Notes: generated by a model from the letters alone, not told the origin. 64,000 nucleotides of DNA from Chitinophaga cymbidii (GCF_007992715.1 NZ_BKAU01000002.1:1032982-1096981); one strand, 5' to 3'. Counted from the stretch's first letter, positions 50,632-58,126 are shown. A program made the numbers and translations.

Positions 50632-50658
50632 ATGGATTTTACACCTTTTAATTTCTAA
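50632..50658 (+). CDS. 8-codon upstream ORF before wbqC (possible leader peptide)
   Basis: ATG at 50632 encodes MDFTPFNF then TAA at 50656-50658, ending 10 nt before the wbqC ATG. GAGGAGGG at 50616-50623 lies 8 nt upstream, a near-perfect Shine-Dalgarno of a kind not seen elsewhere in this window. It is in a different frame from wbqC. It may be a leader peptide that couples or tunes wbqC translation, or the Shine-Dalgarno may be fortuitous. Confidence 0.35.
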   Translation: MDFTPFNF

Positions 50659-50668
50659 TCGTGACTAT

Positions 50669-51298
50669 ATGACAGAGCAGTCGAAATTCAAAACATTATT
50701 AATTGAATCTCAATATTTTCCGCCGATTTCATTTTATAAAACTTTAATTGAGGTCGACATATTAAAGATTGAGCGATATGAACACTACCAAAAGGTGAGT
50801 TACAGGAACCGGTGTTACATTGCGGGACCGAATGGAGTGATCTTGTTGAGCGTTCCGTTGACGAAAGGAAAAAATCAGCGGACGATCATGAAGGACGTCC
50901 GGATCAGTCATGAAGAAAAATGGCAGGCCCTTCACTGGAAGACTTTGACTTCGGCTTACCGCCGCTCCCCCTGGTTCGAATATTTTGAAGACGGCCTGGC
51001 TGATCTGTATGAGCGGAAATTCGATTTTCTGCTGGACTGGAACATGGCCTGCTTTGAATGGGCGGAAACGGTCCTTGGCCTGGAGAAGCCGGTAAGCTAT
51101 ACGGAGAGTTTCCGGAAATCGTATGACCCGGCGGAGGGGATACAGGATCTGCGGGATGTTTTGGCGCCGGGTAAAAGTGCGGGGGAGCTGCCGCAGTACA
51201 CCCAGGTTTTCGGGGAACGCACCGGGTTTGTGCCCGGCCTGAGCATCCTCGACCTGATTTTCTGTGAAGGAAAACGGGCTTCGGAACTATTGAAATGA
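50669..51298 (+). CDS. WbqC family protein
   Basis: A 209-residue WbqC-like protein. The signature start TLLIESQYFPPISFYKTLIE and the block RNRCYIAGPNGVILLSVPLT, WQALHWKTLTSAYRRSPWFE and YFEDGLADLYERKFDFLLDW define the family. Members occur in O-antigen or glycan loci and in operons with aminotransferases, and are thought to act in sugar or polyketide-type modification, but no reaction is established. The C-terminus has QYTQVFGERTGFVPGLSILD, LIFCEG. Here it stands alone, between an AT-rich region and a terminator. Confidence 0.92.
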   Translation: MTEQSKFKTLLIESQYFPPISFYKTLIEVDILKIERYEHYQKVSYRNRCYIAGPNGVILLSVPLTKGKNQRTIMKDVRISHEEKWQALHWKTLTSAYRRSPWFEYFEDGLADLYERKFDFLLDWNMACFEWAETVLGLEKPVSYTESFRKSYDPAEGIQDLRDVLAPGKSAGELPQYTQVFGERTGFVPGLSILDLIFCEGKRASELLK

Positions 51299-51324
51299 TA
51301 ATGAACGCATTGTAAAAGAAAGAG

Positions 51325-51348
51325 GAGCCGGCATAAAACCGGCTCTTT
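51325..51348 (+). terminator. Intrinsic terminator after wbqC
   Basis: GAGCCGG (51325-51331) pairs with CCGGCTC (51339-51345) around CATAAAA, followed by TTTG. The T tract is short. Confidence 0.7.
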
Positions 51349-51441
51349 GTTGATATTTTAATTGTAATTTCATCGATATAAATAATTAATAATCAATTTA
51401 TAGTATCACATTTTCCCCTTTCATAAAAAAGATGGAAGATT

Positions 51442-51475
51442 TTTGGAATTCCATTCGAACAAAATAGTAGATTTG
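51442..51475 (+). promoter_or_regulatory. Predicted promoter of the arginine decarboxylase gene
   Basis: TTTG (51442-51445), 22 bp, then TAGATTTG (51468-51475), a full TAnnTTTG match. The leader to the ATG is about 110 nt and contains CTGGT/ACCAG complementary segments (51489-51523). Confidence 0.65.
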
Positions 51476-51591
51476 CATCCAATTTTGCTGGTGAAACGAC
51501 TTACGTAGGTGTATAAACCAGAAGTTTCCAGCTCATTTAAATGTGGTTTAAGTTTTATTGTTTAATCCTTAACAATCATTCACAGCGTTAA

Positions 51592-52989
51592 ATGAACAAC
51601 ACCTACACGGATCTCGTTAACCAAACCTTCGAGTTTCCACAGGATGGCTTCGAAGTGAAGGATAACAACCTGGAGTTTAATGGATTGGATATCCGGGCAT
51701 TAATTGACAAGTACGGAACACCCTTCAAGCTGACGTTCCTTCCCAAGATCGGGATGCAGATCAACAGGGCGAAGAAAATGTTCCAGGACGCGATCAAAAA
51801 GAACAGGTACGACGGCAAGTATTATTATTGTTACTGTACCAAGAGTTCACACTTCTCCTTTATCATGGAGGAGACCCTGAAGCACGACGTGCACATTGAA
51901 ACTTCTTTCGCTTATGATATAGATATCATCAACAAGCTGTACGAGCGCAAGAAGATCACCAAAGACACGTTCGTGATCTGCAACGGTTATAAGACCAAGA
52001 CTTATACCCGGAGCATCGCCAAGCTGATCAACAGCGGGTTCACCAATGTGCTCCCGGTGCTGGACAATAAACTGGAACTGGACGACTACGCAAAGTTCGT
52101 CCGATCCAAAGAACCGGTGAAGCTGGGTATCCGCATCGCGGCAGAAGAGGAACCGACATTTGATTTTTATACGTCCCGTTTGGGCATCGCCTCCCGCGAC
52201 ATCCTCGAGTTTTACGTGGACAAGCTGAAGGGCAATCCGAAGTTCGAGCTGAAAATGCTCCACTTCTTTATGAACAAGGGGATCAAGGATGATATCTTTT
52301 ACTGGAGCCAGTTCAACAAAGTGCTGAACCTTTATTGCCAGCTGAAGAAGATCTGTCCGGAACTGGAGAGCATCAACCTCGGCGGCGGCTTCCCGATCAA
52401 GCACTCCCTCGGGTTCGACTACGATTACGCTTACATCGTAAACGAGATCGTGGCCAACATCAAGAGTGTTTGTAAAAAGAACAAGGTACCCGTGCCGGAC
52501 ATCTATACCGAGTTCGGTTCCTTTACAGTGGGAGAGAGCGGTGCGGTGATCTACAGCGTGCTGGGTGAAAAGATGCAGAACGACCGCGAAAGCTGGTACA
52601 TGATCGATAGTTCTTTTATTACGACTTTGCCGGACACCTGGGGCATCGGGGAGAAGTTCCTCATGCTGCCTATTAATAAATGGGACCAGGAATACCAGGA
52701 GGTGCATCTTGGCGGGCTGACCTGTGACGGGTACGACTTCTACACCTCGGAAGAGCACATCAACGCTGTGTTCCTTCCCAAACTGACGAACGGGGAACCG
52801 CTGTATATCGGGTTCTTCCATACCGGCGCCTACCAGGATCAGCTGAGCGGCTACGGCGGTATCAAACACTGCCTAATCCCGTCGCCCAAACACGTGATTG
52901 TAGGCTACGACAAAAATGGACAATTAAAAGACTGGTTATATGCGAAGGAGCAAACCTCCCAGAGCATGCTCAAGATTTTGGGTTATTAA
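51592..52989 (+). CDS. speA: PLP-dependent arginine decarboxylase, short Bacteroidota form
   Basis: A 465-residue alanine-racemase-fold (type III) decarboxylase that would convert arginine to agmatine for polyamine synthesis. The TIM-barrel N-terminal domain carries the likely PLP lysine Lys84 in YCYCTKSSHFSF. Further blocks are SFAYDIDIINKLYERKK, TSRLGIAS, SINLGGGFPIKHS (phosphate-binding glycines) and YTEFGSFTVGESGA. The C-terminal barrel has the decarboxylase CDGYD motif in LGGLTCDGYDFYTSEEHI and FFHTGAYQDQLSGYGGIKHC. It lacks about 190 residues relative to E. coli SpeA. Specificity for arginine is by family resemblance only. No agmatinase is adjacent. Confidence 0.85.
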   Translation: MNNTYTDLVNQTFEFPQDGFEVKDNNLEFNGLDIRALIDKYGTPFKLTFLPKIGMQINRAKKMFQDAIKKNRYDGKYYYCYCTKSSHFSFIMEETLKHDVHIETSFAYDIDIINKLYERKKITKDTFVICNGYKTKTYTRSIAKLINSGFTNVLPVLDNKLELDDYAKFVRSKEPVKLGIRIAAEEEPTFDFYTSRLGIASRDILEFYVDKLKGNPKFELKMLHFFMNKGIKDDIFYWSQFNKVLNLYCQLKKICPELESINLGGGFPIKHSLGFDYDYAYIVNEIVANIKSVCKKNKVPVPDIYTEFGSFTVGESGAVIYSVLGEKMQNDRESWYMIDSSFITTLPDTWGIGEKFLMLPINKWDQEYQEVHLGGLTCDGYDFYTSEEHINAVFLPKLTNGEPLYIGFFHTGAYQDQLSGYGGIKHCLIPSPKHVIVGYDKNGQLKDWLYAKEQTSQSMLKILGY

Positions 52990-53012
52990 AATAATGGGTT
53001 AGTAATCCACTT

Positions 53013-53047
53013 AAAAACCCCTCGGTTCTCCGAGGGGTTTCTTTTTT
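53013..53047 (+). terminator. Intrinsic terminator after speA
   Basis: AAACCCCTCGG (53015-53025) pairs perfectly with CCGAGGGGTTT (53030-53040) around TTCT, followed by CTTTTTT. Confidence 0.92.
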
Positions 53048-53095
53048 CAATAAGGCGCTAAAAAAAACAGGCCCCCTTGTCAGGAAGCCCATAAT

Positions 53096-53255
53096 TTCAT
53101 AGGATAGATCGATCCAACATTCATAGTAAGGGATAAACGATTTCAAGGCATAGTGTAAAACGGGACATATTTCATATGTAAGGAATAACGAACACTCATG
53201 GTATAGTTATAAAAAGGAACGTTCAGGAAAACTTATGGTATGGAATAAAAAGAAA
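53096..53255. repeat. Six degenerate direct repeats of about 25 nt
   Basis: Units begin near 53097, 53121, 53148, 53172, 53197 and 53233, each starting (T)CATAG/CATGG/TATGG and followed by TAAGG(A/G)ATAA or a variant. Consensus TCATAGTAWGGRATAAAACG; the period is 24-27 nt with one of 36. The repeats are diverged, not CRISPR-like: there are no constant repeats with unique spacers. No ORF runs through them. Confidence 0.65.
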
Positions 53256-53602
53256 TGCCTCACGGCGGCGGCTCAACGGTGGCCATCAACCTTGCTCTCA
53301 TCGGGTGGAAGCCCGCTCGTAATTTGTTTGTAGGTCCGTGCTGAAAGTTCGCAGTCTGGTCTGTATAATATATCCTATCCTGTCCTGTCATTAAAGGCTG
53401 CAAGTGCCCTGTTCGCCATCTGGCCGTTCTTCGGTGTGGTGCGGTGTGCTGTCTGCTTCAAGGTTTCATATCACGAACGGCCGCAACTAAATCGCACAGC
53501 ACAAAAATAGTTGCACCTGCATCGATTGCAAATACCAATTAGTTGTATCTTTTAATATGATCCGCCGGCGGCTGATGTATTCATATACTTATTTTTGATA
53601 TT
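53256..53602. other. Intergenic region with inverted repeats upstream of the NTF2-like gene
   Basis: About 350 bp with no long gene. A 29-codon ORF (53255-53344, beginning MPHGGGSTVAINLALIGWKP) is open on the plus strand and an overlapping 33-codon stretch is open on the minus strand. GGCCGTTC (53422-53429) is inverted at 53475-53482 (GAACGGCC), and TGTGCTGT (53445-53452) at 53496-53503 (ACAGCACA). The ACTAAATCGC to TTTAATATG stretch before the next gene is ordinary AT-rich leader. Confidence 0.5.
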
Positions 53603-54076
53603 ATGAAACAGCGTTATGTAATCCCGTTGCTATTATTAGTCATATGTTCAAGTCCAGTGTGGGCACAGTCTTCAGAGGAGGAATTTGTTAAGAGCGCCAT
53701 TAACAAACTGTTTGAGGGGATGAAAAATGGTGATAGCGCGATGGTAAAGGCTGTGTTCGCGGATAATGCCATTTTGCAGACCATTTCGGGCAAGCAGGAG
53801 GGTGCTCCGGTACTGGTCACCGGCTCCCTGCAGCAGTTTCTCCGGGCGGTGGGCGCGCCTCACACGGACGTGTGGGATGAGCGGATCACTTTTGAGCGGA
53901 TCATGGTGGACGGGGCCCTGGCAAGCGTGTGGACGCCCTACCGGTTTTACCTCAACGAAAAATTCTCGCATTGCGGGGTCAACTCGTTTCAGCTGATGAA
54001 ATCGGCCTCCGGCTGGAAGATCATTTATCTCGTAGATACGCGCTATTCCTCCGGCTTGCTGCCGTCCAGGAAATGA
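53603..54076 (+). CDS. Exported NTF2-like (SnoaL-like) family protein
   Basis: 157 residues. The signal peptide is MKQRYVIPLLLLVICSSPVWAQ. The mature part is a cone-shaped NTF2 fold. It has FVKSAINKLFEGMKNGDSAM, VKAVFADNAILQTISG, WDERITFERIMVDGALASVW, TPYRFYLNEKFSHCGVNSFQ and LMKSASGWKIIYLVDTRY. Such proteins are often putative lumazine-binding or ketosteroid-isomerase-like members whose substrates are unknown. Its last 34 bp overlap, tail to tail, the 3' end of the membrane protein gene on the other strand. Confidence 0.85.
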   Translation: MKQRYVIPLLLLVICSSPVWAQSSEEEFVKSAINKLFEGMKNGDSAMVKAVFADNAILQTISGKQEGAPVLVTGSLQQFLRAVGAPHTDVWDERITFERIMVDGALASVWTPYRFYLNEKFSHCGVNSFQLMKSASGWKIIYLVDTRYSSGLLPSRK

Positions 54077-54879
54077 ATGGCGGTATCGCATTGTTTCTCG
54101 ATCTCGGAGAAGCAGGCATCCAGCAACTCAATATTCCCATCTTTGTATTCACTCTTGCCGGAGCGGGAGAGGCCCTTTACCAGCAGGAACTGTTTGGTGA
54201 GGTTCTGCGCTACCAGCGCGGAGTGCTGCTGCTGCTTTTCCAACGTATGCAGCTGCTCCTGCCTGGCGAGGTTGCGGTAATAGTGGCCCCATACGCGGAG
54301 GCAGACCAGCAGGTAGCCCGCCATGATAAAGGGAGTGGCCATATACTTGTCCGGCGCCGAATACGAGGTGGCCAGGAAAACCGGTATGTGCCGGATCTTG
54401 ATGAACGCCACCAGCCCCAGGTAGAGGAAGAGGATAACGCCCAAAGCCACCGCCGTGCGCATGCCCGCCACGAAATACCCCAGCAGGCAGGCCATCATCC
54501 AGGGAATAGCATATAAGAGGGACACGTCCAGATCATTCGTAAAGGAAGAGAACATGGGCATCACCAGCGTGTTGAGCGCTGCCACCACGCCCACCACCGC
54601 GGTGCCGTTGCCAGCCATCATCATCCCGGCGCAAAGCACAAAAATGGCGAGGAAGCCGGTATGGATAGTGAGATTCGTATAGTCCTGCCCGTACATCAGC
54701 AGCATGATCACCGGTATCAGCAGCAGGCTGTAGAAGAAGATGAAGTCGAACAGCATCTTAATGCGGGCGCGTTCCAGCGGGTCCGGCGTTCTGGATAAAA
54801 GTGTGCCCGTTACCGTTAATTCGGTATTTCCATAGAGATCATTGGCCAGGTTCCGTATGCTTTTAAGCACAGGTATCAT
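54043..54879 (-). CDS. Membrane protein with six or so helices and a cytoplasmic coiled-coil tail
   Basis: A 278-residue protein I do not recognise as a named family. Hydrophobic segments occur at about 45-65 (MLFDFIFFYSLLLIPVIMLL), 72-92, 95-113, 120-142, 145-165 and 180-198. The C-terminal 80 residues are soluble, with a heptad-like stretch (YYRNLARQEQLHTLEKQQQH) and a final helix that ends DTAIHFLDGSKPEE. The layout is like the sensor part of a histidine kinase (membrane domain, then signalling helix), but no H-box or ATPase follows. It may be a stand-alone or truncated sensor. The 3' end overlaps the NTF2-like gene by 34 bp. Confidence 0.7.
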   Translation of the reverse strand: MIPVLKSIRNLANDLYGNTELTVTGTLLSRTPDPLERARIKMLFDFIFFYSLLLIPVIMLLMYGQDYTNLTIHTGFLAIFVLCAGMMMAGNGTAVVGVVAALNTLVMPMFSSFTNDLDVSLLYAIPWMMACLLGYFVAGMRTAVALGVILFLYLGLVAFIKIRHIPVFLATSYSAPDKYMATPFIMAGYLLVCLRVWGHYYRNLARQEQLHTLEKQQQHSALVAQNLTKQFLLVKGLSRSGKSEYKDGNIELLDACFSEIEKQCDTAIHFLDGSKPEE

Positions 54880-54971
54880 TGGGGAGCATTATAAGTACCG
54901 GCAAGGTAATACCATCTGTCAACCCGCCTATTCAACGTTAGTGGTAAATTTCCGGGGGGAGCGGCATAAAA

Positions 54972-54995
54972 AAAGCCGCTCTGGAGAGAGCGGCT
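54972..54995 (-). terminator. Intrinsic terminator of the small heat-shock protein gene
   Basis: On the minus strand, AGCCGCTCT (54987-54995) pairs with AGAGCGGCT (54974-54982) around a 4-nt loop. It is followed by seven T opposite 54968-54974. Confidence 0.9.
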
Positions 54996-55018
54996 CTTGT
55001 ACTTACTATTCCTAACCC

Positions 55019-55465
55019 TTATGCAACTGTAATATCTTTAACGGTGTCCTTTTTTTCTTCTTTTTTAGGCAGGGTCAGCCTGAGGACGCCATTTTCGTAT
55101 TTCGCGTTGATCTTTTCAGCGTCTACGCTTTCATCCAGCTTGAAGGAGCGGGAGAAGGAGCGGAAGCTGAACTCGCGGCGAATGTGTTTTTCATTTTCTT
55201 CTTTCTGTTCGGCCTTTTTCTCCGCCTTGATGGTCAGTGTGGGACCTTCCAGGTTGATGGAGAAGTCGGCTTTCTCAAAGCCCGGCGCTACTACCTCAAG
55301 GGCATACGCATCTTTGGTTTCGCGGATGTTCACCGGCGCATGGCTGCCGAAGAAATCCGATGTAATGAAATCCCTGTTCAGGAATTTGTTGGAAAAAATA
55401 TCGTCCATGATGCCACCAAGGGTCTTTGCAGGCTGATGATTGAATTTCACGAGTGTCATAGTCAT
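55019..55465 (-). CDS. Hsp20/alpha-crystallin family small heat shock protein
   Basis: A 148-residue ATP-independent holdase. The alpha-crystallin domain (about residues 40-135) shows APVNIRETKDAYALEVVAPG, FEKADFSINLEGPTLTIKAE, RREFSFRSFSRSFKLDESVD and AKYENGVLRLTLPKKEEKKD. The last includes the conserved GVL-type motif near the end. A Lys/Glu-rich loop at 83-95 (KKAEQKEENEKHI) is long. The short N-terminal arm and C-terminal tail are typical. It probably prevents aggregation of cytoplasmic proteins. It is divergent from bacilliredoxin across a 199-bp spacer with paired palindromes. Confidence 0.95.
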   Translation of the reverse strand: MTMTLVKFNHQPAKTLGGIMDDIFSNKFLNRDFITSDFFGSHAPVNIRETKDAYALEVVAPGFEKADFSINLEGPTLTIKAEKKAEQKEENEKHIRREFSFRSFSRSFKLDESVDAEKINAKYENGVLRLTLPKKEEKKDTVKDITVA

Positions 55466-55562
55466 TATTATTTTTAGTGTTAAACCATTTTTTTCGGTTA
55501 CGCCCGGTATAGATCAAAGGAGATACCAATGCCGGAAAGCTGCTAAAAAGCCTGATTTTAAA

Positions 55563-55604
55563 GACAATTTGTCGTAATAAAACAACTTATAAAGACATAA
55601 TGTC
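55563..55604. promoter_or_regulatory. Two GACA-N3-TGTC palindromes between hsp20 and bacilliredoxin (candidate operators)
   Basis: GACAATTTGTC (55563-55573) and GACATAATGTC (55594-55604) are each perfect 5-bp-arm palindromes around one base, both preceded by AAA. Their centres are 31 bp apart, about three helical turns. They lie just upstream of the bacilliredoxin promoter and about 100-140 bp upstream of hsp20. Confidence 0.5.
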
Positions 55605-55618
55605 ATTTTCTTAATTTA

Positions 55619-55649
55619 TTGAAGAATATCAATATATTGTTTAACTTTG
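55619..55649 (+). promoter_or_regulatory. Predicted bacilliredoxin promoter
   Basis: TTG (55619-55621), 20 bp, then TAACTTTG (55642-55649), a TAnnTTTG match. It lies 15 bp before the start codon. Confidence 0.6.
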
Positions 55650-55664
55650 CAAAAAACATAGATT

Positions 55665-56078
55665 ATGTACCCTGCGGAACTCGTGATGCCTATGAAGGCA
55701 GAACTTACAGATAATGGTTTTGAGGAGCTGCTGAGCCCCTCCAAAGTAGATGAAGTGCTGGCTCAGAAAGGCACTACCCTGGTGATGATCAATTCCGTAT
55801 GCGGATGCTCGGCCGGTACTGCCCGTCCCGGTGTGCTGATGGCCGTTGCCACCAGCGAGAAGAAGCCGGACAGGCTGACGACCAGCTTTGCCGGTTTTGA
55901 TACGGATGCGGTGAAACAGATCCGCACGCACCTGATGCCTTATCCGCCGTCTTCCCCGGCCATTGCATTATTTAAAGATGGACAGCTCGTTCATTTTATA
56001 GAGCGTCATATGATCGAAGGACGCTCGGCACAACTGATTGCAACCAATTTGCTGGCTGCATTTGACGAGTACTGTTGA
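55665..56078 (+). CDS. BrxA/BrxB family bacilliredoxin
   Basis: A 137-residue thioredoxin-fold protein of the DUF1094/YphP family. The redox motif is Cys46-Gly-Cys48 in MINSVCGCSAGTARPG. The start MYPAELVMPMKAELTDNGFE is the family N-terminus, and PYPPSSPAIALFKDGQLVHF, IERHMIEGRSAQLIATNLLA close it. In Bacillus these proteins remove bacillithiol from oxidised proteins. Some Bacteroidota lack that thiol, so the partner here is uncertain. It has its own promoter and is encoded alone, divergent from hsp20, with paired palindromes in between. Confidence 0.95.
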   Translation: MYPAELVMPMKAELTDNGFEELLSPSKVDEVLAQKGTTLVMINSVCGCSAGTARPGVLMAVATSEKKPDRLTTSFAGFDTDAVKQIRTHLMPYPPSSPAIALFKDGQLVHFIERHMIEGRSAQLIATNLLAAFDEYC

Positions 56079-56242
56079 GACCGAATGTGAGGATCATCCG
56101 GATTACGCAAAAGTTAATTATTGACAAAACGTAATTCATAATTGATTATTCACATTTGAAATGTAACTTGGTGGTTTGATTTTCCTTTTGATATAATTCG
56201 GCTTTGTTCATAGGAAAACTCAGATCACCATTTTTTTTGTCT

Positions 56243-57538
56243 ATGTATCCTAATTTATACTACGCGTTCAAAGATCTCTTCGGGATCGAAATACCGGTTT
56301 TTAAGATATTGCAGACGTTCGGCTTCTTTGTGGCCGTTGCTTTCCTGGCCGCTGCTTATGTGCTGACCTCGGAGCTGCGGCGCCGGGAACGGCTTGGCCT
56401 GTTGCAGGGAGTGAAGGAAAAGGTAATGGTCGGGCAGCCGGCATCGGTGGGAGACATGACCGTTAGCGCCGTGATCGGATTTATCCTCGGTTTTAAATTG
56501 ATAGGATTGATTCCCGGTCTTGGTGGCAACAGCGGGGGAGATCTGCGTGATTATATATTATCCGCGCAGGGAAGCTTGATCGGTGGCATATTAGGCGCTG
56601 CCGCGATGGCTTACTGGAAATACAGCTCAAAGAAAAAGACAGCGCTGGCCAAACCGAAGGAAGAGGAAGTGCTGGTAATGCCGCACCAGCGGGTGCCGGA
56701 CTTTACCATACAGGCCGCGGTAGCCGGGCTGATCGGCGCCAAAATATTTCACAACCTCGAGAACTGGGGCGAGTTCGTAAGAGATCCCTGGGGCTCTCTT
56801 TTCTCCGCCAGCGGCCTCACCTTTTACGGTGGCCTGATCGTAGCGGCATATGTGATCATCCGCTACGCCAGCAAAAAGAAGATCAACTGGAAACACTTGG
56901 TAGATAGCGCCGCGCCCGCCCTCATGCTGGCTTACGCGATCGGCCGCATGGGCTGCCAGTTTTCCGGCGACGGGGACTGGGGTATCAATAACAGCGCATA
57001 TGGCACCGATCCCACCGGCAAAGTGGTGAAGATCTCGCCGGCGCAATATCAGGAGATACTGCACCGGGATTCCGCATACTTCGTGCGGCAGTTCGGCAGT
57101 CTCGAAAATGTACCGCACCGCAGCTTCGAGAAGCCCGCTTCCCTCAGCTTCATGCCCGATTTCTTCTTTGCATACAGCTATCCGCATAACGTGGTGAACG
57201 ACGGCATCCAGCTGCAGAACTGCGATCATGAATATTGCAGCGCCCTGCCCGTTGGCGTGTTCCCGACACCGTTATACGAGATCATTGTCTGCGGACTGTT
57301 CTTCGTTGTACTGATGGCGATCCGCAAAAAGGTGACCACGCCCGGCGTGATCTTCGGTATCTATCTTATATTGAACGGCATTGAACGTTTCTTCGTGGAA
57401 AAGATCAGGGTCAATACGAAATACGACATCTTTGGCTTTCATCCCACGCAGGCCGAGATCATCGCTACCGGCCTCGTGATAGGAGGGGCGCTGCTGATCT
57501 GGTACGCCCGTAAAACGAATCCGCTTAAAACCGCCTAG
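56243..57538 (+). CDS. lgt: Prolipoprotein diacylglyceryl transferase family protein
   Basis: 431 residues from ATG at 56243 (MYPNLYYAFKDLFGI); the upstream alternative has no conserved residues. Lgt moves a diacylglyceryl group from phosphatidylglycerol to the lipobox cysteine of prelipoproteins. About seven transmembrane segments are seen. The signature GRMGCQFSGDGDWG begins at residue 234 (usual form GRxGNxxNGE). Near the C-terminus are NGIERFFVEKIRVNTKY and HPTQAEIIATGLVIGG. It is longer than E. coli Lgt (291), with an extra N-terminal pair of helices and a loop of about 70 residues around 250-320, common in this phylum. The signature's N and E are replaced, so activity deserves checking. 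Confidence 0.88.
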   Translation: MYPNLYYAFKDLFGIEIPVFKILQTFGFFVAVAFLAAAYVLTSELRRRERLGLLQGVKEKVMVGQPASVGDMTVSAVIGFILGFKLIGLIPGLGGNSGGDLRDYILSAQGSLIGGILGAAAMAYWKYSSKKKTALAKPKEEEVLVMPHQRVPDFTIQAAVAGLIGAKIFHNLENWGEFVRDPWGSLFSASGLTFYGGLIVAAYVIIRYASKKKINWKHLVDSAAPALMLAYAIGRMGCQFSGDGDWGINNSAYGTDPTGKVVKISPAQYQEILHRDSAYFVRQFGSLENVPHRSFEKPASLSFMPDFFFAYSYPHNVVNDGIQLQNCDHEYCSALPVGVFPTPLYEIIVCGLFFVVLMAIRKKVTTPGVIFGIYLILNGIERFFVEKIRVNTKYDIFGFHPTQAEIIATGLVIGGALLIWYARKTNPLKTA

Positions 57539-57554
57539 CGCACATCATTAATAT

Positions 57555-57989
57555 ATGCAGCGTCATCCCAATCTGATTCCACTATCGCATGAGCATAAAA
57601 GCCTGCTGTTCGTTTGCAGGTATCTGAAAAAGGACGCAGCCCCTTACGAGGGGTTCCCGCTGGATGCGCAATCCAAGCTGGCCTACATCGTAAAAGTATT
57701 CCAGGAAATTATGGTGCCGCATATTCAGAAGGAAGACCATCTGTTTGAGGTGTGCCGCGGGCATCATCCCGAAATAGATGTGCTGCTGGACGAGCTGCTG
57801 GAGGAACACCGCATCATTTCCGGCATGTACAGCGCGCTGGTAGACCACGCGGACCTGGTGGAAGGCATGCATAACATCGCCTGCAGCCTGGAAGCGCACA
57901 TCCGGAAAGAGGAAAGAGTGGTGTTTGAAAAGTTACAGGAGATGCTGCCGGACGTGATCGCGAACATCAGCTTCGATAATCACCCCTGA
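57555..57989 (+). CDS. Hemerythrin domain protein
   Basis: A 144-residue four-helix bundle. Candidate di-iron ligands are in LIPLSHEHKSLLFVCRYL, VFQEIMVPHIQKEDHLFEVC, LLDELLEEHRIISGMYSALV and SLEAHIRKEERVVFEKLQEM. These form the H...H-x3-E...H...H-x3-E order of hemerythrin-like proteins, as in YtfE or DnrN-type members. It may bind iron, oxygen or nitric oxide in the cytoplasm. It follows lgt by 16 bp and may share its transcript. Confidence 0.88.
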   Translation: MQRHPNLIPLSHEHKSLLFVCRYLKKDAAPYEGFPLDAQSKLAYIVKVFQEIMVPHIQKEDHLFEVCRGHHPEIDVLLDELLEEHRIISGMYSALVDHADLVEGMHNIACSLEAHIRKEERVVFEKLQEMLPDVIANISFDNHP

Positions 57990-58126
57990 TTGTCCGCCGG
58001 CCAGTGGAACCATAACCCATACCCATCCGGATCGCTCAATGTGACCGCTTTAAATCCGTATCCCGTTATAAAGGGCGCTTTTACGGCAACGCCTTTCTCC
58101 GTAAGATAACGGTGCATCGCATCCGG
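57980..58126 (-). pseudogene. Remnant of a VOC (glyoxalase/bleomycin-resistance) family gene
   Basis: The minus strand encodes the C-terminal third of a VOC protein: PDAMHRYLTEKGVAVKAPFI, then TGYGFKAVTLSDPDGYGLWF, then HWPADNQG and a stop at 57980-57982. The SDPDGYGLWF segment is the usual last beta strand pair with the metal-binding region. Upstream of PDAM the frame soon loses resemblance and hits a stop at 58166-58168; no N-terminal half is present. The stop overlaps the 3' end of the hemerythrin gene by 10 bp. It is taken as a 5'-truncated gene, not an expressed protein. Confidence 0.75.

Larger units (their letters stand above)
50326..50668. other. AT-rich divergent intergenic region between the LEA lipoprotein and wbqC
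   Basis: 343 bp, clearly more AT-rich than the flanking genes, with no full-length gene. It contains a perfect palindrome (50429-50447) and an 8-codon ORF with a strong ribosome-binding site (50632-50658), listed separately. Confidence 0.7.

Noticed and set aside
53096..53255. CRISPR array
   Set aside because: The units are degenerate along their whole length, with no constant repeat and unique spacer pattern and no cas genes nearby.
53280..53380. Minus-strand open fragment ELSARTYKQITSGLPPDESK
   Set aside because: Only about 33 codons, no start codon, overlapping another short open frame on the plus strand; no family recognised.
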